A DNA stretch of 48,866 bases from Candidatus Anaerobiospirillum pullistercoris. Its GTDB lineage: Bacteria > Pseudomonadota > Gammaproteobacteria > Enterobacterales > Succinivibrionaceae. Position numbers and translations under genes: made by a program. Shown one piece after another: positions 26,879 to 36,236 of this stretch (positions are counted from its first letter, which is position 1; the number at the start of each line of letters is the position of its first letter). The notes under the pieces were generated by a model that worked only from the letters and a program-made list of their open reading frames with translations, was not told where the DNA came from and did not search any database. The stretch is taken from positions 1-48,866 of the forward strand of contig DXEV01000199.1 in NCBI GenBank assembly GCA_019114785.1, read 5' to 3'.

Positions 26879-26956
26879 AAAAGGCCTTGGGTGCCCCTTG
26901 GCTCTTCTTTGCCCCATCAGGGCTCTGAGAGTAAAGAGGCGCAAAAGGCCTTTTTT
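26879..26956 (+). terminator. probable terminator of the srf operon
   Basis: Inverted repeat arms AAAAGGCC (26879-26886) and GGCCTTTT (26947-26954) end in a run of six T. The loop is long (60 bases) and has weaker internal pairing. Placement after the last srf gene supports the call. Confidence 0.55.
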
Positions 26957-26969
26957 AGGCTGAATGCAA

Positions 26970-26978
26970 TGCTATAAT
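26970..26978 (+). promoter_or_regulatory. extended -10 promoter of tyrS
   Basis: TGCTATAAT (TG motif at 26970-26971, TATAAT 26973-26978) is a full extended -10. There is no good -35, since that position falls in the T-run of the upstream terminator. It would start a transcript about 185 bases before tyrS. Confidence 0.65.
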
Positions 26979-27167
26979 GAGCCGTTTTGTAATTTGACCT
27001 CGGGTAAAGGTCAGCTCAAAGCTGAGGCCAGAATAGGGGATAGCTCCTGTTTTGTGAGGTCTTATCGCCCTCTAGCCTGTTGTGGAGTTTTGTCTCCAGC
27101 TTTGAGTGTTTGGCGCTTGTCTATTTGACAGGGCAAGTGGTGTGGCCCGAGCTCTTTTGGAGTAATC

Positions 27168-28358
27168 ATGGTTTCTGTTGATGAGGCTCTGCGTGAGATT
27201 GCTCGCGGTGCTCAGGAAATTATTCCTTTAGACGAGCTGAAAAAGAAGTTAGAAAGTGGTCGCCAGCTGATCATTAAGCTGGGTATGGATCCTACGGCCC
27301 CTGATATCCATCTGGGCCATACTGTGATCTTAAATAAGCTCAGAACTTTCCAGAACTTAGGCCACAAGGTGATCTTAATCATCGGTGATTTCACCGCTTC
27401 TGTGGGCGACCCTTCCGGTAAAAATGCTACCCGTCCTCAGCTGTCGCGTGAGCAGATCATGGCCAATGCTCAGACTTATGCTGATCAGGCTTTTAAAGTC
27501 TTAGATCGCGAAAAAACTGAGATCCGTTATAACTCTGAGTGGTTATCTCAGCTTGGTGCTGAGGGCATGATCCGTTTAGCCTCCAAGCTCACCGTTGCTC
27601 GTATGCTGGAGCGTGACGACTTCACTAAGCGTTATCAGGCTGGCCAGCCAATCGCTATTCACGAGTTCTTATACCCTCTGCTCCAAGGTTACGACAGTGT
27701 TGCTCTGCATGCTGACGTGGAGCTGGGTGGTACCGATCAGAAGTTCAACCTCTTAATGGGCCGTGAGCTGCAAAAGGATGCAGGCTTAGAGCAACAATGC
27801 GTGCTGATGATGCCTCTGCTGGTGGGCTTAGATGGCGTCAAGAAGATGTCCAAGTCGGCTCATAACTACATCGGTGTGGATGACGCTCCACAGGACATGT
27901 TTGGCAAGATCATGTCCTTAAGCGATGATCTCATGTGGTCTTACTACGACCTGCTGTCGTTCCGTCCATTACGTGAGATCGAAGAGCTAAAGGCCAAGTG
28001 TGCTACCGGTGAGATGAATCCTCGTGATGCTAAGCTGGAGCTGGGTCGTGAGATCGTGGCTCGTTACCACGGCCAAGCCGCTGGTGACGAGGCCGTGCAG
28101 GGCTTTATTAACCAATTTGCTAAGGGTGCTTTACCTGAGGATATCCCAGAGTTTACCTTTGACTCATCCTTAGGTCTGCCAAACATGCTGAAAGAAGCAG
28201 GTTTAGTCAGCTCCACTTCTGAAGCTATGCGTATGTTTAAGCAGAATGCCGTGAAGTGCGAGGGTGAGGTTTTAACCGATCCAAAGGCTCCTGTTGAGGC
28301 TGGCACTAAGGTTTATCAAGTCGGTAAGCGTCGTTTTGCTCGTATCACTGTAAAATAG
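27168..28358 (+). CDS. tyrS: Tyrosyl-tRNA synthetase
   Basis: It charges tRNA-Tyr with tyrosine using ATP; class I synthetase, cytoplasmic. The product is 396 residues, the size of the shorter bacterial TyrRS type (H. influenzae or TyrZ-like) rather than the 424-residue E. coli form. The class I signature HLGH begins at His48 in [11 protein letters not shown]. The [14 protein letters not shown] segment and [14 protein letters not shown] are typical tyrosine/ATP pocket elements. KMSKS is intact at 226-230. The C-terminal ~65 residues ([21 protein letters not shown] to VGKRRFARI) form the S4 RNA-binding domain. TTGGAG, five bases upstream of the ATG, is a good ribosome-binding site. It has its own promoter and terminator, so it is a single-gene unit. 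Confidence 0.96.
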   Translation: MVSVDEALREIARGAQEIIPLDELKKKLESGRQLIIKLGMDPTAPDIHLGHTVILNKLRTFQNLGHKVILIIGDFTASVGDPSGKNATRPQLSREQIMANAQTYADQAFKVLDREKTEIRYNSEWLSQLGAEGMIRLASKLTVARMLERDDFTKRYQAGQPIAIHEFLYPLLQGYDSVALHADVELGGTDQKFNLLMGRELQKDAGLEQQCVLMMPLLVGLDGVKKMSKSAHNYIGVDDAPQDMFGKIMSLSDDLMWSYYDLLSFRPLREIEELKAKCATGEMNPRDAKLELGREIVARYHGQAAGDEAVQGFINQFAKGALPEDIPEFTFDSSLGLPNMLKEAGLVSSTSEAMRMFKQNAVKCEGEVLTDPKAPVEAGTKVYQVGKRRFARITVK

Positions 28359-28673
28359 TCTTAGCTAAGAGCACCGCTTCTTTGCTTTAGTTGAGGTAGT
28401 AGGTGCAAGCTGAGACTTTTTAGGTGCAGCGATCAGAAACGATAAGAAAGGGCGATTCCTAGAAAGTTGAGGCTCTCTAGGGATCGCCTTTTCTTTTGGT
28501 GGTCTAGAAGAGAGTCTGCTTTTAGCACATTGAGGCTGGCAGGTGACTTCTGCTTTGCAGCTGTCCTTGTCTAAGGCTCAGCCACGTGGCCTAAGACTTT
28601 GACATGTGGGTGACGGCCTCTGCATATAAGCGTCTGCTTAATTGCGTCTTTGAGGAGATATTTGGGGAAGTTT
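28359..28673 (+). other. tyrS-rpiA spacer
   Basis: It holds the tyrS terminator (28444-28497). After it I see no further gene or clear promoter; a GAGGAG at 28652-28657 lies too far from the rpiA ATG to be its main ribosome-binding site. Confidence 0.5.
28444..28497 (+). terminator. intrinsic terminator of tyrS
   Basis: A stem of about 20 bp (28444-28463 with 28476-28495, two G-U pairs) is closed by a 12-base loop and ends in a T-rich arm and tail (CCTTTTCTTTT). It is the most extensive hairpin in the window, and its A-rich 5' arm could make it bidirectional. Confidence 0.9.
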
Positions 28674-29342
28674 ATGAGCAAAACGCAAGACGAATTAAAA
28701 GAAATGGTGGCCTTAAAGGCTTTGGACTTTATCCCAAAGAACGGCATCTTAGGTGTGGGCTCGGGCTCTACTGTGGTGAAGTTCATCAAGGCTATCCAAG
28801 CTCAAGGCATTAAAGTCGAAGGGGCCGTGAGCAGCTCTAACCGCACCACCGAGCTCTTACAAGAGATCGGCGTTAAGGTCTTAGATCCTAATAGCTGCGA
28901 GCCTTATGAGGTCTATATCGACGGTGCCGATGAGGTCAATCCAAGCTTTGACATGATTAAGGGTGGCGGTGCCTGCTTAACCCGTGAAAAGATCTTAGCT
29001 TCTATGGCCAAGACCTTTGTCTGCATCGTGGATCAGTCCAAGTTAGTGGACACCTTAGGCAAGTTCCCTCTGCCAGTTGAGGTGATCCCTATGGCTCGTG
29101 AGCAAGTGGCTCGTTCGTTACGTGCTTTAGGAGGTGATCCAGTCTTGCGTCAAAACTGCATTACTGACAATGGCTGCGAGATCTTAGATGTGCATGGCCT
29201 CAAGATCACTGATCCAAAGGCCTTAGAAGATCAGATCAATGCCATTCCTGGCGTGGTGACTGTGGGCTTATTTGCTCACCGTGGTGCTGACGTGGTCTTA
29301 TATGCCACCGAAGAGGGCGTGCACGAGAAGAAGCGTCCATAA
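28674..29342 (+). CDS. rpiA: Ribose-5-phosphate isomerase A
   Basis: RpiA interconverts ribose 5-phosphate and ribulose 5-phosphate in the non-oxidative pentose phosphate pathway. From the ATG at 28674 ([19 protein letters not shown]) the product is 222 residues against 219 in E. coli. An upstream TTG (28650) adds eight residues with no homology. GGGGAAG sits three bases before the ATG. Conserved features are [12 protein letters not shown] (phosphate loop), [33 protein letters not shown] with the catalytic acidic residues, LTREKILAS and [13 protein letters not shown]. The family-typical end is [19 protein letters not shown]. Monocistronic as far as can be seen. Confidence 0.96.
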   Translation: MSKTQDELKEMVALKALDFIPKNGILGVGSGSTVVKFIKAIQAQGIKVEGAVSSSNRTTELLQEIGVKVLDPNSCEPYEVYIDGADEVNPSFDMIKGGGACLTREKILASMAKTFVCIVDQSKLVDTLGKFPLPVEVIPMAREQVARSLRALGGDPVLRQNCITDNGCEILDVHGLKITDPKALEDQINAIPGVVTVGLFAHRGADVVLYATEEGVHEKKRP

Positions 29343-29478
29343 GCGCTAAGCGCTAGGCGCTATGACTAGCGTCAGTCGCGCGTGCTAGCGCCAGTTGCGC
29401 TGGCTAGCGCTGGCTGGTAACAGCTGCGCTGTAAAGCGCAGTGGGTATAGGCAAAGGGCTCCGAAAGGGGCCCTTTGC
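29343..29478. other. GCTAGCGC-rich spacer ending in a GAAA-tetraloop hairpin
   Basis: After rpiA comes an approximately 70-base stretch of overlapping AGCGCT, GCTAGC and GCGC words. A 12-bp stem at 29451-29462/29467-29478 with a GAAA tetraloop follows. No T-run follows on either strand, so it is a stable hairpin between converging genes (rpiA and the methyltransferase) rather than a classical terminator. Confidence 0.65.
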
Positions 29479-29517
29479 GTTGGTGGCCAAGGCGCATAAG
29501 TTGCGCAGCAGGGCGCA

Positions 29518-32500
29518 TTAGATGCGCAGCAGCTCCGTGAAGGCCTGAGAGATCTTATTGATTAAGGCAGCGGCTTGGTGCTCGCGCTCGTTAGCCTTAA
29601 GGCCTGCAAACTCGCCTTCACCTAAGATCAGTGCACGGTAGCGCTGGTAGAGCTCTAAGACAGCCTTTACTTGCTCGGCGCTGAGGGCGTTAAAGTTAAC
29701 GCAGGCTGCATGGTTGATATCAAGTGGCTCTAACTTCTCCAAACCGCCACCGTATTCGCGCCGGTTCTGCAAAATGATGTCTTTAGCCAGCGGGGTCAGC
29801 AAGTAAGCAAAGATCAAGTCTGTTTGGCTTTCATCCAGCACAAAGATGGAATGGAAAGTCGTCAGGTTATAGATCTGCGCTTCATTGCGTACCACATTGA
29901 TGGTGCCGCGATTAAAGACTGACATAAAGATCGGTGCCACTTCACGGCGCTCTAAGGCATACCATGGGCTGCGATGCCGTGTGAGGTAGCGGCGATGGAT
30001 ATTCTGTTTAACGCCAGAGTCGAGATAACGCTGTAAGGCTGGATCTGTCACGACATCAGGAGCGTTAAGCAAGAAAACTGAGGCATTGTCAGCGGCCAAC
30101 TTGTTAAAGTGCTGCGTTGTCAGGATTGGCAGGCTTACCAGATTGGCTCTTGGGATCACCGGCACAAAGAACTCATCTTTAAGTTGCAGTTGTTCCTTCT
30201 TCGTGCGGTTAAACAAAAAGAACTCATTAGCACCAGTAGCCAGTCCGCGCTTGACCTTGATAAAGCGGTCAAAGGTGGAGAGCTTATCCATAGACAGACC
30301 AGTCTGCGTCTGCAAATGCTCGGTCAGCAAACGCTCTTGGTAGTAGATGTGCCACTTCTTTTTAGCATTTAGCTGGATATACGGTACAGCACGCCCACGG
30401 ATCATGATGTTATCCCGACCTTTACCCTGTTGAGGAGTATCCTCAGGGCAAATTGAGGCATACGACAGTATTAAGTGCTGGGCATTCGGGTTATCTTCGG
30501 TCGTAGCATTTTGCTCTTGAGATAAAAGAGGAGCGGTGTGCATGGCCGCAGTACTTGTTGGTTTGGCCTCAGAGTGTAGGGAAGACTCATGCTCTGACAG
30601 ACGTATCACCAAGTCCTGAAAATCAGGAGGTAAGGTCATGCTCGGGACGAATTTTCCTTGTTGCTCTAAGTAAGCCATAGTAGCTGCTGTTTTGCGCTCA
30701 TCTTCGGCCGTGAGTTTTTGCTCAGGGAGTAGGACGTTGATGGCACTCAAACAACTGATTAGGCCTGGGATGCGCTGAAGGAGAGCCATCTGCTCAGCTT
30801 CTTTTGGGGCGTGATAGCAAGCACTGTCGCTGCAGCTGTAGCTGCTGTCGCTGCTGCTGTCGCCACCCAATGAACCACTGGCCTGACTGTTTGGTGTGTC
30901 GCACTCTCCGTTACCGCTGCGTGAGCCATCACTGCCGTCTGCATCAGCGGCAGTTGCTGCGCTGAAGGCTGAGGCCTTGTAGGTGGCCTCATGCTCCTGC
31001 TCAGAAGTGCCCATCAGGGAATGGGTAGTATCACCGGCGGTGCTACCTCCGGTGGCGCATGCACCTAAAGGCAATTCGGCCATCATTTTATCGGGGAGCT
31101 CTGAGGTACTCCGATTTAGTTGTGTTTGTGACGCTGCCTGCGCATGGCCTTTAGGCTTTCTTGTAGAGAGCAGAATGCCTTGGGTAGAGAGCAGCTCTTT
31201 ATTCTTGGCCTGCGTAAAGAGATTTGGGCAGAGTCTGAGCGTGAGCAGCTCGAGCTCATCTAAAGAGTGGACAGTGATGAACTCCACTTGCTCTTGGACT
31301 TTGGCATTGTTAAAGAGGAAGAGACCGCAGGTCGTCGTGGCATTATCGAAGATCGGGCCTTTGAGGTTAAAGGTGATCACGTAAGCCAGATTACGCTGCT
31401 TTAAAAATTGCTCTTTGATCTTGATACCAAAGCTGGAGTTTAAAAACTCGTAAGGGATCAGGTAAGCACAGCGCCCCTTAGGCTTGAGCTGAGAGAGCGA
31501 TTTGAGTAAGAACAGGGCGTAGATATTGATCCGCTTTGGCAGATCAATGCCTAAGCTCTCCTCAATCTGGGCAATGCTCTTGCTCTGCTGGGCAAACTCT
31601 TTAAACATCAGGTACGGCGGGTTGCAGATAATACCGTCGTAGCGCTCCTTAAAGTTAGCCTTTAGGTAGTCCTTATGCCGCAGGTCATAGTGCACATGGG
31701 CAAAAGGATTATGAGCTAAGAAGAAGCGGTTAAACTCTAAGATGATCGGATCCAGCTCGTAGCCTACAAGCTCAATTTGGCGTGCCCCATGTTCCATCTT
31801 ACCGAGTACCAGCGATAGCTGAGTATTGCTCAGGTCATGTTCAAAGAACGTGTCTTGGCTTGGCTGTCTGTCTAGAGTGTTGTCCTTGGTAGCACTGCCT
31901 TGAGCGGATGCACTACCGCATGCGAGCTCTGGCGCGACTATGGTGTATTGATGCTCATCATAGTAGTGCTCATAAGAGAAATTGAGATTGGCCTTATCCG
32001 TGTCTAACTTAAAGTTAGTACTACGTGGATTGAGCAAATGTTCCTCTATGCCTCGTTCCCACAGATCTTTTCTGCCAAAGTTGAGCTTAAAGTATTGGTC
32101 GGCCTCATGGCTGTTATAGGCTAAAAGGCCAAGATAATTGCACAAGTGTGGACGCATCGCACGCTTGACGTTATAGGCCGAGATCAAACGCAGAGAGCGG
32201 TTCAGGATCGAGCTATAGGCATGATGCTCGTGGTGGCTACTGTTCTCCAGAGGCGAGTAGAGACATGGCCATAACTGGATCCCATAGATAGCACTCTGGT
32301 TCTGTAGCTGGCTGGTGTTGAGGTAACGTAAGTTCTCTTCCAAAGCCGAGGCAAAGATCGATAAGCCTGCGGCTGGATCAAGTACCTGCTTACAGGAAGG
32401 GTTGTCCAAGATATAGGCAGCCATGAGCTCGGCGATAGCCGGTGGCGTAAAAAATTGGGCAAAGGTCTTACGGTGCTCTTTGGTGGTGAGCTTTAGGTAG

Positions 32501-32529
32501 CTTTGCTCGAGAAGATCTTGATAATACAC
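29518..32529 (-). CDS. Large N6-adenine DNA methyltransferase (Eco57I-like), apparently without nuclease
   Basis: The product is 1003 residues and starts at a GTG (32527-32529). Methyltransferase motif X is FTPPAIAELMAAYIL. Motif I (SAM binding) is VLDPAAGLSIFA (Asp51), and the catalytic motif IV is CNPPY (Asn303), giving the gamma-type order of N6-adenine enzymes of the Eco57I/type IIG kind. Motifs I and IV are about 250 residues apart, much more than usual, because of inserts. A second low-complexity insert lies at about 455-580 (Ser/Gly/Asp/Thr-rich, GDSSSDSSYSCSDS). The C-terminal part from about 745 (FIKVKRGLATGANEFFLF, RRYLTRHRSPWYALERR, NLTTFHSIFVL, GGGLEKLEPLDI) resembles a target-recognition domain. 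No PD-(D/E)xK nuclease is recognisable at the N-terminus and no restriction gene is adjacent. It is therefore either a solitary methylase or paired elsewhere. Specificity cannot be read from sequence. Confidence 0.85.
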   Translation of the reverse strand: MYYQDLLEQSYLKLTTKEHRKTFAQFFTPPAIAELMAAYILDNPSCKQVLDPAAGLSIFASALEENLRYLNTSQLQNQSAIYGIQLWPCLYSPLENSSHHEHHAYSSILNRSLRLISAYNVKRAMRPHLCNYLGLLAYNSHEADQYFKLNFGRKDLWERGIEEHLLNPRSTNFKLDTDKANLNFSYEHYYDEHQYTIVAPELACGSASAQGSATKDNTLDRQPSQDTFFEHDLSNTQLSLVLGKMEHGARQIELVGYELDPIILEFNRFFLAHNPFAHVHYDLRHKDYLKANFKERYDGIICNPPYLMFKEFAQQSKSIAQIEESLGIDLPKRINIYALFLLKSLSQLKPKGRCAYLIPYEFLNSSFGIKIKEQFLKQRNLAYVITFNLKGPIFDNATTTCGLFLFNNAKVQEQVEFITVHSLDELELLTLRLCPNLFTQAKNKELLSTQGILLSTRKPKGHAQAASQTQLNRSTSELPDKMMAELPLGACATGGSTAGDTTHSLMGTSEQEHEATYKASAFSAATAADADGSDGSRSGNGECDTPNSQASGSLGGDSSSDSSYSCSDSACYHAPKEAEQMALLQRIPGLISCLSAINVLLPEQKLTAEDERKTAATMAYLEQQGKFVPSMTLPPDFQDLVIRLSEHESSLHSEAKPTSTAAMHTAPLLSQEQNATTEDNPNAQHLILSYASICPEDTPQQGKGRDNIMIRGRAVPYIQLNAKKKWHIYYQERLLTEHLQTQTGLSMDKLSTFDRFIKVKRGLATGANEFFLFNRTKKEQLQLKDEFFVPVIPRANLVSLPILTTQHFNKLAADNASVFLLNAPDVVTDPALQRYLDSGVKQNIHRRYLTRHRSPWYALERREVAPIFMSVFNRGTINVVRNEAQIYNLTTFHSIFVLDESQTDLIFAYLLTPLAKDIILQNRREYGGGLEKLEPLDINHAACVNFNALSAEQVKAVLELYQRYRALILGEGEFAGLKANEREHQAAALINKISQAFTELLRI

Positions 32530-34743
32530 AGCGGTTCTCTCTCACTACACAAGTAGGCTAAAGTCACTTTTAGCCGCCATGGAGCAAGGGAAAGTGAAGC
32601 TCAAGGTAGCGCTTATAGCGCTCTCATAGAGGCAGTGTTTGTGATTGCCAAACCACCGCACCTGACTACATTGACGTAGTACTTGCCACTGGCAAAAGTA
32701 GGGGTGGGCGCTGTTATTAGCCTTTACCGGCTGAGCCTTAAAAGGTAGCCGCAAAGGACTAAGCCCTCCACAAGGGCTACGTTCTATCAACTTCTAAGGC
32801 AAAGGCTTTACGGAGCAGGAAGCTGGATTACTGGGCTTTAATGTAGTCAAACCTGAGCCTCTATTTGAGAGTAGTACTCAGTGTGCCAGTAATGCTTGGT
32901 ATTAACCCAAAAGGGCATTGCTTGCCATATAAAGCCTATTGCCGTGTAAAAATCTGTCATCCTTGACTGGGCCAGCGCTTAAAGCCTACTTTTTTGTTTG
33001 CGTGGGCTTGAAGCTGCTGGGCTCTATTGCACTCAATTGGTTTTGCTGCGTGCTCCCGATCATGACCAGTGTCTTTACTGGAATGGGAGTTTTATGTCGC
33101 TATTGCTGTGGCTATCTGTTATTGCTTGCTCTAAGTAGTGTTTGCTCTTTGGTAGCTGCAACTGTGCATTTAGATCAGCGCTGTTTTGTGAGTTTGCCAC
33201 TTACGGTGTGGCTAAGTTAGCGCTTGTGCTGAGCGTGCTCTATTGTTATTAGTTTGAGGCTCTTAGAGTCTTATTGCCTACGGTGGCAGCTGCTCGTCCT
33301 AATTTAGCTTTGTCTATAACCATTGTGCTTTATGGGCAGAGCTGTCACGGGTAATGAAAAATAGCCTATTGGTGCAGCGCAAAACAAAACTTTTAGCTCG
33401 CAGTTGTCATTTACTGGAGCTTAAGGTGCAGAAAAAATTGGTTGTGCTGTAGGTCTTCACTGGCTGTTGCCTGTAATCTGCAGCTGAAAAATAGTTGATA
33501 GAAACGCACAGCGCCGGTGGTTGTATACAGACAAACAACTGTACAGCCTTCCGGCTAGCGCAACCCTGTCAGTATGTCGGCGTGCAAGCCCACAGCAGTG
33601 CTGTGAGTTACCAGCATAGGGCTGTGCTGTATGAGATTGTTTTTCCTTGAGCTTAGCTTTTTCTCGTATGGTAGGTAAAAGTTAAGGTAAAAGTCCCAAG
33701 CCGCTTATGACGTAAAAGGAGAAGACCTAAGAGAGGCTAGATATGGCCTAGATCTTAGCTTTCTGCTGTTACCTGAAGAAGCTTGGTGCAGTAGAGCTTT
33801 TTCTGTTGCTCTCTAGCTTGAGGGGGTGAGCCTGCAAGTAAGAGGAAGCAGAAAGGTGCGGACAATGCCGTCAGCTCTCATTATGGGTGCCCCACTGTTC
33901 TCGATCCCTGTCCTAAAGAGATGGAGGGTGTAGCTGGGCTGGTAGTTTTTACAGTCGCGCTGCTGTCTCTCTTTGTGTCTTTGCGGTGTATACACTAATC
34001 CTGAGAACCTTGACTGTTTTAGCGCCCTAGAGCTCTAAAACTGTCGCTGGCTGCAGAGTGGCAAACTGCTTGACACAAAAAGAGAAGGGATTTAGCGAGG
34101 CGTCTGAATGTGCCATCTTCAGCTATTGAGGCTAAAGTTGGCTTAAGCTCACCTCGTCTAGACTTTTGGGGTTTAGCGTCTAGCGCTAAATCCGCATCTA
34201 TCCGAGGAGAGGTATCGTTACTCGTAGTTGTAAGAGCAAGGAAGATGAAAATGCGTCTCGTGTCCTCTTGCTCTGAGAGGCATTACTGCCTTAAAGGCTA
34301 CGTATACTAAAGGCAAAGCCTTGAGATGTGTAGACTAAATTTGATCTGCCTCCTTAAGACACTGGGGCCAAACTTAAGTGCAAGCATGGCATTAAGACCT
34401 GCTTTGCATGAGCTAGACGCTCTGTGCCAGCTTTGGTCTGTGTTTGGGCTAAAAGACTGAAATCGTGAGTGTAAACCAGTCGGACGCTAGACCGAGATAG
34501 AGCCGGTCTAGTGCTGTTGGTCTACTGCCCTAGCTTTTGGGCCGTGGTATACATACAAGAAAAAAGAGCTCTTGCCTAGAGTCAAAATAGCTTTTAAAGC
34601 TAAGACTTTACTGTTGTTTTGCCCTTTTGCTTTGTCCTGTTTTCGTATACAAACACTTGTATACTAGAGCCACACGGGGATATACCATGTGGGCAGTAAT
34701 GCCTTTGGGACTAAGGGGTAAGCTGTTTGCGTATACCAAAGCC

Positions 34744-34763
34744 TGCAGCGGTATACCGCTGCA
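34744..34763. repeat. 20-bp perfect palindrome centred on GTATAC
   Basis: TGCAGCGGTATACCGCTGCA is its own reverse complement. It could be a dimeric-protein binding site or form a cruciform. Confidence 0.85.
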
Positions 34764-35110
34764 CTAGCCGTTGCACCGGCAGTGGCACTGGCACTGGCAT
34801 TAGCACTGCCTGTTGGCTTTTAGCCCAACGTGTAGTGTGAAGATTCCGAGCCTAAGAGATCAAAAGAGAGTCAACTTGCTTTAAGACTGAGCAGGAGGTG
34901 AGGCATTGGCCTATCTTTAGCGCTCACTAAGACCTGACAGTCACCAAGCAGAGACCTCTTCTTGATCTGTAGTGGTAGACAATAACTTGTTTGCTCTGAA
35001 AAATATTTTCAGCTGCGAGGTATACGCATCCCCAATGGGTAAACCTAAAGCAGGTTAGTCTCCGCCATTAGTAGGACAGCAGACGATAGGCTGTCTGCAT
35101 AGCAGCATGC

Positions 35111-35156
35111 CTGTATACCTGCAGGGCAGCTCGGGCTGTATACCTGCATGGGCAGC
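35111..35156 (+). repeat. direct repeat of a GTATAC-containing 20-mer
   Basis: CTGTATACCTGCAGGGCAGC (35111-35130) recurs as CTGTATACCTGCATGGGCAGC (35136-35156). The start-to-start distance is 25 bases and the second copy has one extra base. Confidence 0.8.
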
Positions 35157-36236
35157 ATGGCCTGCAGAATAGAACATGACTTGCAGCTGTCGTCTTTACT
35201 GGGCCTACGGCCTCGACTAGGAGAATAGGTTTAGTAGGACTTACACACTTAGCCGTTGGCTTTAAGCCGCTGGGCTTAGCGCGTTGATTTTGTGGTGATT
35301 ACATTGCAATCACGGGCCTGTGACATAGGGATCTCCTTTAATGTTGGTTGGTCTTACGATGCTGGAGCCTATTGCCTATGGCCGATATATGCGTATATGT
35401 GGCGGTACTCAATCCCCACGGTATGGGGAACGAGCGGAAGCGGGGTAGACTGCGTGCTGCGAGAGACGGAAAAGAGGCTTGTTATGAGCCTTTGCTCACT
35501 GTAGTTCAGGATTTTTTGCTGCCCTGTCTACGGTGCAAAAAGGCTGCACTAAAATGCCACTGGTTTTTTGTAGACAAAGTTTCAGCCGCAAAGGAAAAAA
35601 GTCTATGGCGTCTGGGGCTTTTGTCTGGTTGCACTGTTTTTGCGCAAGAACCTTAGAGCTTTAGCTCTTGCCTGAACAGGCAATAAGGGCCTAAGCGCAA
35701 AATGTGTTTAGCAGCCAGTGTTTGCTTTGGCTTATTGGTGCAAAGCAAAAAGCTACTAACCCCAAAATAACACAACAAAGTACGATTGTATACGCTTATT
35801 TTGGGAAAAACTTGCGTTTTCTTGCACTTGATAAACATCTTTCGTATCGGGAATTTAAGAAGTAGTGTTCTTGTCTTGTGTATTCTTGCGCTATTGTGGC
35901 TGGAGCGCGGAGAAAAGGGCTGGTAAGGCTGACGCCTTGTAGTTGAGAGTGGGCTTAAAAGTGTGGGGATAAGGCCTTAAACTTGCTCTTGCTTGGTACA
36001 AAAATAGGGTCTGAGAAAAGACTTTCAGCTTTTGCTTGATCGTGATCGCGGTTGCAGCCTTGCGATCGTGGCATAATGATCAAACGCCCTTTGCTGTCTT
36101 GGTGGTTTGCTTGTGAGGTTAGCCACTGACAGTGGGCGAGCACGGAGATTCTGGTTACTCGCTTAACCGTGGCTTCTCGTAGTTTTAGTTTTTAGATTTT
36201 TGGTTTGGAGGGCGGGCTTCCTAGGATGGAGCTTGG

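Larger units (their letters stand above)
26735..27167 (+). other. spacer: AGCGCT-rich stretch, operon end and tyrS leader
   Basis: No gene is seen. 26742-26860 is rich in GCGCTGG/AGCGCT words that can form many small hairpins. The srf terminator and the tyrS promoter follow directly (separate entries). The tyrS leader of about 185 bases holds small hairpins (GACCT/AGGTC near 26996, CAGCT/AGCTG near 27012), but I recognise no riboswitch. Confidence 0.5.
33523..35793. repeat. cluster of GTATAC palindromic hexamers
   Basis: By eye, GTATAC starts at 33523, 33988, 34302, 34547, 34645, 34659, 34731, 34751, 35020, 35113, 35138 and 35788: twelve in 2.3 kb against about 0.6 expected at random. Elsewhere in the window I noted only 4783 and 37320. 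Flanks are mixed; several read TGTATAC or GTATACC. Confidence 0.7.
32530..36236. other. 3.7-kb gene desert with many GTATAC palindromes
   Basis: All frames are broken by frequent stops, and the few short open frames have no ribosome-binding site, coding-like composition or recognisable product. I find no tRNA, no other stable RNA gene and no intact mobile element. The section 33520-35800 is dense in GTATAC hexamers (separate entry). The part next to the methyltransferase start (32545-32790) could be decayed coding sequence, but I cannot identify it. Confidence 0.6.

Noticed and set aside
32545-32790. 81-codon minus-strand frame, considered as a transposase or other gene remnant
   Set aside because: No motif could be matched and there are no terminal repeats; kept only as a comment on the desert.
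32939-33220. 93-codon hydrophobic open frame in the gene desert
   Set aside because: It starts at TTG with no ribosome-binding site, is Cys/Leu-rich without periodic membrane helices and has no recognisable family.
35348-35656. 102-codon open frame in the gene desert
   Set aside because: No ribosome-binding site or family match, and the composition is like surrounding non-coding sequence.
33523-35793. GTATAC as the target of the neighbouring methyltransferase
   Set aside because: Eco57I-like enzymes generally recognise asymmetric sites and nothing in the sequence shows specificity; kept as a test, not a claim.
33500-35800. CRISPR array in the GTATAC region
   Set aside because: The repeats are only 6 bp, with irregular spacing and variable flanks, and no cas gene is near.
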